Shown here piece by piece: positions 23,125 through 32,120 of a stretch of DNA of 33,788 nt. Every line of letters begins with the position of its first letter. Position 1 is the first letter of the stretch. The stretch comes from an uncultured Coriobacteriaceae bacterium (GTDB lineage Bacteria; Actinomycetota; Coriobacteriia; Coriobacteriales; Atopobiaceae), in assembly GCA_902803315.1 (NCBI GenBank), contig CADCPM010000062.1, positions 1 through 33,788 of the forward strand. Reading direction: 5' to 3'. The translations under genes were made by a program, and so were the position numbers. The notes beneath the pieces were generated by a model, which saw only the letters and a list, made by a program, of their open reading frames with translations, ran no database searches and had not been told where the DNA came from.

Positions 23125-24081
23125 CTATTCGGGGGCAATGCGAAATGCCACCATATGCTGTTGGATGAGCGAATCCGAACGAACGAAGAACACCTGTCCC
23201 GCCACAGGAGACGCCAAGGATTCCAGGGTATGCGCATCCATGGTATCGAGCACCGCACCAAGCCGCTGGCCTTTTCGCACGCGTTCCCCCACGCAGGCAA
23301 ACGAAACGAAGAAGCCCGAAGACCGCTCGGTGCGCACGTCAATAAGCTCCGTCTCGCTCAGAACTTTCGACGCGTGCGTGTGCCCCTCGTCCGCATCGTC
23401 TGGTGGCTCGATGATTCCCCGCCTGGCCATGAACCGCAACACTGCATGGGCAACCATCTTGGCACTGGAGGTGTCGATCGTCGCAGTCGCGCGACTGTAT
23501 AGCGAGAATGCGTGCGTTCCGCATGCCTGCCAGGCATAGTTGAGGGTTGCGGTATCGTACGGGGTTGGATCGCGATGGATCACATAGGGCAAGCCAAAGT
23601 CCCTTGCGATCGCAAGCGACTTATTGGAGATAGGACCTTGGCGGGCAATGCGTACATGCGGCAAAAACTCGCCGGACTGGTTGAAGCTGCACATCTGGAT
23701 TCCATAGGAGAAGAGCCGCGCCACACCCATAATTGACGCTGCGATGCGCTCTGCACTCCTGCCGTTCCTATTGCCAGGAAAGCTCCTGTTTATGTCGGAG
23801 CCGTCTCCTGGCCAGAATCGCTGCTGCACGTTCATGGAGAGGGGGTTCACGCAAGGGATCACGAGAACGCTCTTCTTCCCCGTAATCCTTCCCTCACGCT
23901 CGATTTTCGCGAGGAGCGAAACCAGCGTCGAGCAGATGAAGGTCTGCTGGACCTCGTTTCCGCGCATTGAGCCTATGATGGCACAGCAACGATCGCCTTG
24001 TTCGTCCCCAAACTCGAATCCGCGTATGCGCATGGGGCTGCGATGAGGCACATCGATGTGGTATATGACGCCACGTCTCAT
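23125..24081 (-). CDS. AstE/aspartoacylase-like M14-family protein (variant metal site), second gene of a tandem pair
   Basis: A 318-residue member of the succinylglutamate desuccinylase/aspartoacylase (M14-like) superfamily. The usual zinc motif G-x-H-G-x-E appears as GSMRGNEVQQ, so the first His is Arg. The later D-L-H ligand region reads YGIQMCSFNQSGEFLPHVRI, where the His is absent. The scaffold segments VIPCVNPLSMNVQQRFWPGD and DINRSFPGNRNG are kept. From memory this RGNEVQQ form recurs in gut Firmicutes relatives, so it may be a conserved subfamily with altered or no metal chemistry. A C-terminal biotinyl/lipoyl-like segment (GERVRKGQRLGAVLD) is usual for the family. The start at 24081 has GGAGGG upstream and lies one base after the stop of the partner gene at 24083-25006: co-translation is nearly certain. 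Confidence 0.8.
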   Translation of the reverse strand: MRRGVIYHIDVPHRSPMRIRGFEFGDEQGDRCCAIIGSMRGNEVQQTFICSTLVSLLAKIEREGRITGKKSVLVIPCVNPLSMNVQQRFWPGDGSDINRSFPGNRNGRSAERIAASIMGVARLFSYGIQMCSFNQSGEFLPHVRIARQGPISNKSLAIARDFGLPYVIHRDPTPYDTATLNYAWQACGTHAFSLYSRATATIDTSSAKMVAHAVLRFMARRGIIEPPDDADEGHTHASKVLSETELIDVRTERSSGFFVSFACVGERVRKGQRLGAVLDTMDAHTLESLASPVAGQVFFVRSDSLIQQHMVAFRIAPE

Positions 24082-24082
24082 G

Positions 24083-25006
24083 TTAGCCCTCCAAGATTCG
24101 TGCGAGCAAAGAGCCCGGATATACTATTGGATACGTGCGTAAGGAAAACAGAAGGCCCGAACAGGGCGCCTTGAGCTCGCTCTTCACGACTCCTTCCAGC
24201 GAGTCTACGACGAGGCCCAGCACCTGTCCGCGCCGAACCTGTGCGCCACACTCAATGCGAGGCAAGAAGAGCCCTGGCTCATCGGCAAGCAGTGTAACCA
24301 CGTCGTCGCCACTCGAAACCATGGGAGCTGGCAGGTCTATAGTGGAACCCGACCAAACGCGAAGCTCCTTAAGCAGCCGAAGGATACCTTCCACGATCCA
24401 CACCGCCTCGTTTTCGGCTTGGCTCACGTTCGATCCGAGCCGAACGACGAACGCTGGCGTGCCCCGCTCGTTGAGCGCATGTGCAAGGGTCGACCGAAGG
24501 GTTGGTGCTGACTCTTGTAACCAGATGAGCCGTACGTTTAGCAACGACGCAATCCTCATAAGCGAACTCGAGTCACCCTCATCAATGCGCGCTTGGGAAA
24601 CCTCTTGCACGAATGAATCGGACGATTGGATTATGACGCATGCGGAGGCACCAACGACGTCTTCAAACACTGCCGACGCTAAGGCGTCTGTGAGGTTACC
24701 GCTTGCGTTGCCAGGAAACGAGCGATCGAGGTCAATGTCAAACTGCGGGACACCGTGCGTCCGCGCCGATAACCCAAGCGGATTGAGCGCCGGATACACA
24801 TCCACCATTCCCCTGAGCTTAGAGGGACTCTCGTTCAGGCGGCGTATGAGCTCGTAGGCAACAAACTGACCTGCCAGCCCGTCCCCATGCATGCCCGTAA
24901 CAATGGCAACGCGCCGACCAGCGCGACGATGGCCGAGCAGGCAGTTTTTCTGGACCAGGAGCTTCTCGCCAACGGGGAGTGCCGCAGAGTAGACCGTCTC
25001 GACCAT
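24083..25006 (-). CDS. AstE/aspartoacylase-like M14-family protein, first gene of a tandem pair
   Basis: A 307-residue paralogue of the following gene. The motif reads IVTGMHGDGLAGQ, so the His is kept but the metal-ligand Glu is Gly. The D-L-H region reads VIIQSSDSFVQEVSQARI, so that His is lost too. The scaffold segments VDVYPALNPLGLSA and FDIDLDRSFPGNASGN are intact, and the C-terminal GAQVRRGQVLGLVVDSLEG matches the partner. Members I remember carry G-x-H-G-D-E and D-I-H at these places, so this copy appears to have lost two of three zinc ligands and may not be a hydrolase. The ATG at 25006 has AAGGAGGTG upstream; the frame extends further but without support. Divergent from gltB, and placed between GS and GOGAT, so an amino-acid or N-acyl role is plausible but unproven. 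Confidence 0.8.
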   Translation of the reverse strand: MVETVYSAALPVGEKLLVQKNCLLGHRRAGRRVAIVTGMHGDGLAGQFVAYELIRRLNESPSKLRGMVDVYPALNPLGLSARTHGVPQFDIDLDRSFPGNASGNLTDALASAVFEDVVGASACVIIQSSDSFVQEVSQARIDEGDSSSLMRIASLLNVRLIWLQESAPTLRSTLAHALNERGTPAFVVRLGSNVSQAENEAVWIVEGILRLLKELRVWSGSTIDLPAPMVSSGDDVVTLLADEPGLFLPRIECGAQVRRGQVLGLVVDSLEGVVKSELKAPCSGLLFSLRTYPIVYPGSLLARILEG

Positions 25007-25151
25007 AGTCGCACCTCCTTCTTGGCTTATATGGAGAGTATGCAACACAAGTGCTGCGCTTGGATTTCTCATACGTTTCACGGAGGCTTCCGCATTCTCA
25101 CGATAGCGTATCGCCCCCGTCACAAGTCAAAGAAGAGTTGGCCCCAATACT

Positions 25152-25177
25152 GCACGTGCGTCCCCCAAATCTATAAT
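25152..25177 (+). promoter_or_regulatory. gltB promoter candidate with palindromic site in place of a -35 box
   Basis: A perfect TATAAT -10 box (25172-25177) lies 39 bases upstream of the gltB start. No TTGACA-like -35 box is at the right distance; instead the palindrome GCACGTGC (25152-25159) occupies that place. This arrangement is typical of an activator-dependent promoter, but the regulator is not identified. Confidence 0.5.
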
Positions 25178-25215
25178 TTCCCAATGCATCTTTGGTATCT
25201 TGCGAAGGAGGCGCC

Positions 25216-28200
25216 ATGTACGAAGGGCTACACCAACCGGAGTTCGAACACGATGCCTGTGGCATCGGGGCGCTTGCGCATCTTAAGGGCGAGCGTTCGC
25301 ACCGCATGGTGGACGATGCACTGTCGGTTCTCGTTAACCTTGAGCATCGTGGAGGAAAGGGATTGGAGCCCAACACCGGCGACGGTGCGGGCATCCTCTT
25401 TCAGGTGCCGCACCGCTTCTTCCGTAAGGAGGCGCAGAAGTGCGGACACCTACTACCCGACGAGAGCGATTACGGCGTGGCCATGATCTTCTGCCCACAG
25501 GATGAGCGGGGCGTGCGCGACGCGCGTAGAATCTTCGAGGATGGCTGCGCCGCCGAGGGCGTGCCCGTGCTCTTCTGGCGCGATGTGCCGGTGGACGACC
25601 ACGACCTGGGCGCAACGGCCTGTGCCTGCATGCCCACGATTCTGCAGGCTTTCGTGTCGCGGCCAGCAGGCGTTGCCGCCGGTGAGGAGTTCGAGCGCAA
25701 GCTCTATGTGTGCCGTCGCACCATAGAGAAGCGCGCTGACGTGTCCTTTGAGCTAAAGGACAAGATCTTCTACATATGCTCTATGAGTTCGCGAACCATC
25801 GTATACAAGGGCATGCTCGTGGCCACGCAGATGCGCCGCTTCTATTTGGACCTAAACGACGCCGCAGTCGAAAGCTCGTTGGCACTCGTACACTCGCGCT
25901 ACTCCACCAACACGACGCCCAGCTGGGAGCGCGCGCATCCGAATAGGCTCATCATTCACAACGGCGAGATCAACACCTTGCGCGGAAACGTCAATCGCCT
26001 ACGCGCCCGAGAGCCGCATCTCTATTCGCCAGTGCTAGGCCGCGACATCAAGAAGGTTCTGCCTGTTATAAACCGCGAGGGATCCGACTCGGCTATCCTC
26101 GACAACGTACTGGAGTTCTTGGTGATGAACGGGCGCGACCTGGCACGCGCGATGACGCTCATGATTCCCGAACCATGGGAGCGCGCAGAGCACCTGTCGG
26201 ACGCCAGACGCTGCTATGGCGCCTACCAGTCCATGCTTATGGAACCTTGGGACGGTCCAGCCGCCATCGCCTTTTCCGACGGCATTCGCATGGGAGCGGT
26301 GCTCGACCGCAACGGATTGCGGCCGGCGCGCTACTACGTAACACGCGACGATCGGCTCATCCTCTCGAGCGAGGTTGGTGCCATAGACATAGACCCCGCC
26401 ATTATCCTGCAAGCGGGATGCCTTGGCCCTGGCCAAATGCTCTTGGTAGACCCCGCCCAAGGAAGGGTGCTTTTCAACGACGAGCTGCGCAACGACTATG
26501 CTGCCATGAAGCCGTTCAGAAGCTGGCTTAATTCCGAGACCGTAAACGTTACCGACCTACCAGTACAACGCGAGGAGCAACCCCCAATCGACGCCAACGT
26601 AACCCTCACACAGAGGCTCGCCCGGCATGGCTATTACTTTGACGACGTGGAAGAAGTCGTGCGTCCCATGGCACAGACGGGCAATGTGCCTCTGGCGTCC
26701 ATGGGCACCGACGTGCCGCTAGCCGTGCTGTCAAGGCATCCGCGCTCGTTCTTCGACTACTTCAACGAGCTCTTTGCGCAGGTAACAAACCCACCCATCG
26801 ATGCGCTGCGCGAGAGCTTGGTAACGTCTGACGTGCTGTATTTGGGAAACCACGGCAATCTGCTGGAAGACAGTCGAGACTCATGCCGCCTCGTGAGGCT
26901 CGCGGGCCCCATACTGTCGCGTGACGACTTCGAACGCATTTGTGGCATGCGTCGCGTGGGATTTATGGTAAGGCGCTTTAGGGCCGCCTACCCCGCCACC
27001 GGTGAGCCGCAAGCGCTGGAGCATGCGCTCGATGCGCTCGACGCACAGGTGGAGGAGGCCGTGCGCGAGGGAGCCAACATCGTGGTAATCTCGGATCGTG
27101 CAAACGAGGACGAGGTTCCCATACCATCGCTGCTCGCGTTGGGCAGCGTACACAACAGTCTTATCCGCGCTGGAACGCGCATGCTCACCGACATCGTGGT
27201 TGAGGCAGGAGACGCCATCTCTCCGCACGACTTCGCCGCCCTCGTGAGTTATTCGGCCAGCGGCATCCATCCCTATCTTGCACATGATTGCATTGAGGAT
27301 CTTGTGGCGCGGAAGGCCTTGGATCTTCCGGTAGAGGAGGCTGTGGCCCGCTACGACAGCGCCGTGAAGGCAGGAATCGTGTCCATCATGAGCAAGATGG
27401 GCATATCCACCATGCAAGGCTACCACTCCGCCCAGATCTTCGAAATCGTGGGCCTGGCAAACACGCTGGTAAAAAGATGCTTTGAGGGAACGACCAGCAG
27501 AATTGGCGGCTTGGACCTACAAGGCATCCAGTGCGAACTCGACGAGCGCTACCGTAAAGCCTGCTCTCTTCAGCTCTCCCCCGCCCCAAACCAACTGGCC
27601 AGCTCAGGCATCACCAAGTGGCGCCCTGGCACCGAGGAGCATCTTATTACTCCGCAGGCAATCTACAAGCTACAGCGTGCATGCCGCACGGGAAGCTACA
27701 AGCTCTTCGGAGAGTACGTACAAGAGATACGCCAGCCAGGTCGTGCGATCCTGCTGCGTGACTTGCTTGAGCTGGTACCGCTACCAACGGGTCCCGTTCC
27801 CCTGGACGAGGTGGAACCAGTGCAGAGCATCGTGCGTCGCTTCAACACGGGTGCCATGAGCTTTGGCTCGCTCTCCAAAGAGGCGCACGAATGCCTTGCC
27901 ATAGCCATGAATCGGCTTGGAGGGCGTTCCAATACGGGTGAGGGCGGAGAAGACCCCATGCGCGAGACTCCCCTACCCACGGGCGACCTCATGAATTCCG
28001 CCATCAAACAAGTGGCATCGGGACGATTCGGCGTGACGAGTCGCTACCTGAGCAGTGCAATTGAGATTCAGATCAAGATGGCCCAAGGTGCAAAGCCTGG
28101 AGAGGGCGGACACCTACCAGGACGCAAGGTATGGCCCTGGGTTGCAAAAATACGCAACTCCACACCAGGCGTGAGCCTTATCTCTCCTCCGCCGCACCAC

Positions 28201-29796
28201 GACATCTATTCCATTGAGGACCTTGCGGAACTCATCTTCGATCTGAAGTGCGCCAATCCAAAGGCACGCGTTTCGGTAAAGCTGGTAAGCGAGGCAGGGG
28301 TCGGAACCATCGCCACCGGCGTCGCCAAGGGAGGAGCAGCGAAGATTCTTGTTTCGGGCTCCAACGGCGGCACCGGCGCTGCGCCCCGCGACTCCATCTA
28401 CCACGCCGGACTACCCCTTGAGCTGGGACTGGCCGAGACACAGCAGACGTTGCTACAAAACGGTCTGCGTTCACGCGTCATACTTGAGGCCGACGGCAAG
28501 CTCATGGACGGCCACGATGTTGCCGTGGCAGCGCTGTTGGGCGCCGAAGAATTTGGCTTTGCAACGATGCCGCTGGTGGCACTGGGCTGCCTTATGCAAC
28601 GCGACTGCCAGCAGGATACCTGTCCCGTGGGAATCTGCACCCAAGACGAACGCCTACGATGCCACTTTATGGGCAAGCCCGAGCACGTGGTGAATTTCAT
28701 GACCTTCGTAGCGCAGGACTTACGCGAACACATGGCCCAGTTGGGTTTCCGTACCGTAGACGAAATGGTAGGCCACCCCGAATGCCTGCGACAGATTAAG
28801 GTGGAGGGGCACCCCAAGGCAAACTCTTGCGATCTTTCGGCTTTGCTCCACTGCGCCAAGCCGCAGCTCGCCGAAGACATAGACGGGGCGGACGGCGTAC
28901 GCTTCCTCCCACAGATGGCAGCGGACCTTGGCTTGGAACGCACGCTCGACGCGACGCTCTTCATACCCTATACCTCCAGCGCACGCGAGCATATGATTCC
29001 AGCTTGCCTACACGCCGACATCGACAACGTCAACCGTTGCGTAGGCACCATGCTTGGAGCGGCGGTTACGGCCTCGCACCCCGAGGGGCTGCCCGAGGGA
29101 GCCATAACCATCGACTGCGTGGGTTCGGGTGGGCAAAGCTTTGGCGCCTTTCTTCCGCATGGTATCACGCTCAACATAGAGGGCGACGCCAACGACTATG
29201 TTGGCAAAGGCCTTTCGGGTGGCATCGTGTCGGTGCGCCCCTCAACACGTGCCACGTACAAGTTCGACGAGAACGTAAGCGTGGGCAACGTTGCCTTCTA
29301 TGGGGCCACAAGCGGAAAGGGCTTCGTAAACGGACTTGCCGGCCAACGCTTTGGCGTGCGCAACTCTGGTGCCACGCTGGTGGTGGAGGGCGTGGGCAAC
29401 CACGGCTGCGAGTACATGACCGGCGGTATTGCCGTGGTGCTGGGAGAAGTGGGCGCGAACTTTGCGGCCGGCATGAGTGGCGGAGTGGCCTACGTATACG
29501 ACGAGCTTCGCACGCTGGAATACAACTGCAACCACGATATGGTGGAGCTGGTACGGCCCACGGACGGCGAGCTGGAGCACGTGCGCAAGCTCATCGAGGA
29601 GCATGTGGAACGCACGGCGAGCCCACGGGGCATAAAGCTTCTGTACCAGTTTGCCGATGCGAGGCGCCACTTCGTGAAGGTTATTCCGCACGAGTATCGT
29701 CTCATCATGGAGCAGGCCGATCGCGAGCAAGTACGAGGCATGAGTCGTGTGGAGGCAGTTGAGCTGGCCTTCGAATCGCTGCGAAAGGAGGCGTGA
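25216..29796 (+). CDS. gltB: Glutamate synthase, large subunit
   Basis: A 1526-residue protein with the full GOGAT alpha-chain layout. The N-terminal class II glutaminase domain has its nucleophile at Cys15 (FEHDACGIGALAHL), so a 14-residue propeptide would be removed, as is usual. It also shows LVHSRYSTNTTPSWERAHP and RFLVHNGE-like IIHNGEINTLRGN. The central domain and FMN/2-oxoglutarate-binding (alpha/beta)8 barrel include FNTGAMSFGSLSKEAHECLA, KPGEGGHLPGRKV and SGSNGGTGAAPRDS. The 3Fe-4S cysteines are in CLMQRDCQQDTCPVGIC. The C-terminal beta-helix domain shows GGIAVVLGEVGANFAAGMSG. Together with GltD it turns glutamine plus 2-oxoglutarate into two glutamates. AAGGAGG at 25205-25211 sets the start. 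gltD follows after three bases. Confidence 0.97.
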   Translation: MYEGLHQPEFEHDACGIGALAHLKGERSHRMVDDALSVLVNLEHRGGKGLEPNTGDGAGILFQVPHRFFRKEAQKCGHLLPDESDYGVAMIFCPQDERGVRDARRIFEDGCAAEGVPVLFWRDVPVDDHDLGATACACMPTILQAFVSRPAGVAAGEEFERKLYVCRRTIEKRADVSFELKDKIFYICSMSSRTIVYKGMLVATQMRRFYLDLNDAAVESSLALVHSRYSTNTTPSWERAHPNRLIIHNGEINTLRGNVNRLRAREPHLYSPVLGRDIKKVLPVINREGSDSAILDNVLEFLVMNGRDLARAMTLMIPEPWERAEHLSDARRCYGAYQSMLMEPWDGPAAIAFSDGIRMGAVLDRNGLRPARYYVTRDDRLILSSEVGAIDIDPAIILQAGCLGPGQMLLVDPAQGRVLFNDELRNDYAAMKPFRSWLNSETVNVTDLPVQREEQPPIDANVTLTQRLARHGYYFDDVEEVVRPMAQTGNVPLASMGTDVPLAVLSRHPRSFFDYFNELFAQVTNPPIDALRESLVTSDVLYLGNHGNLLEDSRDSCRLVRLAGPILSRDDFERICGMRRVGFMVRRFRAAYPATGEPQALEHALDALDAQVEEAVREGANIVVISDRANEDEVPIPSLLALGSVHNSLIRAGTRMLTDIVVEAGDAISPHDFAALVSYSASGIHPYLAHDCIEDLVARKALDLPVEEAVARYDSAVKAGIVSIMSKMGISTMQGYHSAQIFEIVGLANTLVKRCFEGTTSRIGGLDLQGIQCELDERYRKACSLQLSPAPNQLASSGITKWRPGTEEHLITPQAIYKLQRACRTGSYKLFGEYVQEIRQPGRAILLRDLLELVPLPTGPVPLDEVEPVQSIVRRFNTGAMSFGSLSKEAHECLAIAMNRLGGRSNTGEGGEDPMRETPLPTGDLMNSAIKQVASGRFGVTSRYLSSAIEIQIKMAQGAKPGEGGHLPGRKVWPWVAKIRNSTPGVSLISPPPHHDIYSIEDLAELIFDLKCANPKARVSVKLVSEAGVGTIATGVAKGGAAKILVSGSNGGTGAAPRDSIYHAGLPLELGLAETQQTLLQNGLRSRVILEADGKLMDGHDVAVAALLGAEEFGFATMPLVALGCLMQRDCQQDTCPVGICTQDERLRCHFMGKPEHVVNFMTFVAQDLREHMAQLGFRTVDEMVGHPECLRQIKVEGHPKANSCDLSALLHCAKPQLAEDIDGADGVRFLPQMAADLGLERTLDATLFIPYTSSAREHMIPACLHADIDNVNRCVGTMLGAAVTASHPEGLPEGAITIDCVGSGGQSFGAFLPHGITLNIEGDANDYVGKGLSGGIVSVRPSTRATYKFDENVSVGNVAFYGATSGKGFVNGLAGQRFGVRNSGATLVVEGVGNHGCEYMTGGIAVVLGEVGANFAAGMSGGVAYVYDELRTLEYNCNHDMVELVRPTDGELEHVRKLIEEHVERTASPRGIKLLYQFADARRHFVKVIPHEYRLIMEQADREQVRGMSRVEAVELAFESLRKEA

Positions 29797-29799
29797 GCG

Positions 29800-31275
29800 A
29801 TGGGCAAACCAGGAGCTTATCTTGAGGTGGCACGGCGGGAACACAAGATGCGCAAGGCGCCTGATTCCCTTAGAGACTTTAACGAGTTGGCAGAACCCCT
29901 GGCGGAAGAGGCACAGCGCCTGCAAGCGAGCCGTTGCATGTATTGCGGAGTGGCGTTTTGCCAAACGGGCGCATCGTTTGGGAGTGCACGCGCGTCGGGA
30001 TGCCCCCTGCACAACCTCATCCCCGAGTGGAACGACTTGGCATACCGGGGACTGTGGGACGAGGCATATGAGCGACTTCTGCTCACCAACCCCTTTCCCG
30101 AGTTCACGGGACGCGTTTGTCCGGCACTTTGCGAAGCGGCGTGCAACCTTGGTCTTCACGACGAGGCAACGGCCATACGCGACAACGAGCGCGCCATCTC
30201 CGATCATGCGTGGGAGCGGGTGGGAGGTCCACTGTCCTTTTCGAAACCGCATGAGGAGGCACCGAGCATTGCCGTAATCGGCTCCGGACCCGCCGGATTG
30301 GCGTGTGCCTGGGAGCTTGCCCGTCGGGGCATGCGCGTTACCTTGGTCGAGAAAGACGACCGTGCGGGGGGCCTGCTCATGTACGGTATCCCCAACATGA
30401 AACTGCCCAAGAGCGTCGTCGAACGACGCGTAGAGCTCATGCGCTCATGCGGCATACAAGTACGCTGCAACGCCGACGCCGCCAAACCAGCCGTGGCCGA
30501 GGAGCTCCTTGCCGCCCACGACGCCGTCGTGGTGGCCACGGGAGCGCGCAACGCCCGGAGCCTATGCGTCCCGGGCGCAGACTCTGCAGGCGTGGTGCTT
30601 GCCGTGGACTACCTTACGGATGCAACCAAGGCATTGCTCGGCGGCAACGAGCCACAGGTGAGCGCACATGGACTCGACGTGGTAGTCGTTGGCGGAGGCG
30701 ATACGGGCACCGACTGCGTGGCCACGGCCTTACGCCAGGGCGCCGCAAGCGTAACGCAGATCGAGTTCCTTCCCGAGCCTCCCGCAACCCGTAGCGCGCA
30801 GAACGGATGGCCGGAGTGGCCTAACGTGCGCAAGGATGACTACGGACAGCTGGAGGCAGCCACCGTATTCGGTAAGGACCCACGTCAGTGGGCAACCAAC
30901 ACGCTTGAGGTCCTACGTAAGAACGGATGCGTGTGCGGCCTGCGTGTGGAATCGCTTGATTGGGCATCGGGTAAGCCAGTGAGTGTAGATGGAAGCGAAC
31001 GTGTACTGCCTACCCAGCTCGTCCTGATCGCAATGGGCTTCGTGGGACCCAATTCAAACGTATTTGAGGCGCTGGGCGTGCGTTATATGGAGGACGATCG
31101 AGGTCTTCCGCAGGTCGCAGGCGGAACGCATCATGCGCAAACCAGTCACGGAACCCCCGTATTCGTGGCAGGCGATTGCCGCAGCGGCTCGTCGCTGGTA
31201 GTAAACGCTCTTGCCGACGGTCTCGCCTGCGCGGCCGAGGTTGCCACGTCACTCGCCCACATTGATGCTGGGTAG
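29800..31275 (+). CDS. gltD: Glutamate synthase, small subunit (FAD/Fe-S NADPH oxidoreductase)
   Basis: A 491-residue beta chain that passes electrons from NAD(P)H through FAD and 4Fe-4S clusters to GltB. N-terminal cluster cysteines are CMYCGVAFCQTG (Cys46, 49, 54) and GCPLHNLIPEWN (Cys68), then CPALCEAACNLGL. The FAD-binding GSGPAGLACAWELARRG lies near residue 164, the NADPH-binding GGGDTGTDCVATALRQGA near 298, and a closing FVAGDCRSGSSLVV near 450. All expected motifs are present and length is normal. Its ribosome site AAAGGAGG is inside the gltB end, and the start is three bases after the gltB stop, so translation is coupled. A 53-base gap separates it from dapF, possibly one transcript. 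Confidence 0.97.
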   Translation: MGKPGAYLEVARREHKMRKAPDSLRDFNELAEPLAEEAQRLQASRCMYCGVAFCQTGASFGSARASGCPLHNLIPEWNDLAYRGLWDEAYERLLLTNPFPEFTGRVCPALCEAACNLGLHDEATAIRDNERAISDHAWERVGGPLSFSKPHEEAPSIAVIGSGPAGLACAWELARRGMRVTLVEKDDRAGGLLMYGIPNMKLPKSVVERRVELMRSCGIQVRCNADAAKPAVAEELLAAHDAVVVATGARNARSLCVPGADSAGVVLAVDYLTDATKALLGGNEPQVSAHGLDVVVVGGGDTGTDCVATALRQGAASVTQIEFLPEPPATRSAQNGWPEWPNVRKDDYGQLEAATVFGKDPRQWATNTLEVLRKNGCVCGLRVESLDWASGKPVSVDGSERVLPTQLVLIAMGFVGPNSNVFEALGVRYMEDDRGLPQVAGGTHHAQTSHGTPVFVAGDCRSGSSLVVNALADGLACAAEVATSLAHIDAG

Positions 31276-31328
31276 CGATGCACCTGCTTCCGCTCCCGCT
31301 ATCCGCATTTCAATAGACAGGAGAAAAC

Positions 31329-32120
31329 ATGCACTTTACCAAGATGCACGGGCTGGGAAACGACTACTTGTATGTGTTTGGCGAGGTTCCGCCAAACATC
31401 GCTGAGCTCTCAACACAGCTCTCGGACCGCCACTTTGGCGCAGGCTCGGACGGGATGATCTACATCAGTCCCTCAGATGTTGCCGACTTCAAGATGCGCA
31501 TTTTCAATGCGGACGGCAGCGAGGCCATGATGTGCGGGAACGGAATCCGTTGCGTAGGCAAATACGTCTTCGACAAGGGCCACACCACAAAGACCACGCT
31601 GTCCATAGAGACGCTTTCGGGAATAAAGACGCTCGGCCTAGAGGTGCACGACGGCAAGGTATGCCAAGCGACCGTAGGCATGGGCAAGGCAGCCGTTAAA
31701 GACGACATGGCACTTGTGGTCAATGGCTCCAGACTTGTGTGCACGCCTGCTTCGATGGGAAATCCCCACGCGGTCGTATTCGTGGAGGATGCCAACGCAG
31801 CGCCAATTAACACGATGGGTCCCCTTGTGGAGCATCACGAGCTCTTCCCCGGTGGCGTGAACGTGGAGTTCGTGCAGGTCTTGTCTAATAGCGAGCTGCG
31901 CATGCGCGTGTGGGAGCGAGGCAGCGGCATTACGATGGCCTGCGGAACCGGCGCATGCGCCTCGGTTGCAGCGGCGGTGAGCAAGGGCTATTGCGCTTTT
32001 GGCACCCCCGTTACCGTTCACCTTGACGGAGGGCCTCTGCACGTGACGATAGACGACGATTTCGAGGTAACCATGACGGGACCCGCCACGACCGTCTACG
32101 AAGGAGAGGTTGTTCTATGA
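31329..32120 (+). CDS. dapF: Diaminopimelate epimerase
   Basis: A 263-residue cofactor-free epimerase that interconverts LL- and meso-diaminopimelate for lysine and peptidoglycan. Both halves of the two-cysteine catalytic site are clear: FNADGSEAMMCGNGIRCVGK with Cys69, and MACGTGACASVAAAV with Cys205. The N-terminal FTKMHGLGNDYLYV and the GNPHAVVFV segment are standard. The start has ACAGGAG nine bases upstream. It overlaps dapL by four bases (ATGA), so the two are translationally coupled; this makes the substrate LL-DAP from DapL immediately available. Confidence 0.97.
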   Translation: MHFTKMHGLGNDYLYVFGEVPPNIAELSTQLSDRHFGAGSDGMIYISPSDVADFKMRIFNADGSEAMMCGNGIRCVGKYVFDKGHTTKTTLSIETLSGIKTLGLEVHDGKVCQATVGMGKAAVKDDMALVVNGSRLVCTPASMGNPHAVVFVEDANAAPINTMGPLVEHHELFPGGVNVEFVQVLSNSELRMRVWERGSGITMACGTGACASVAAAVSKGYCAFGTPVTVHLDGGPLHVTIDDDFEVTMTGPATTVYEGEVVL

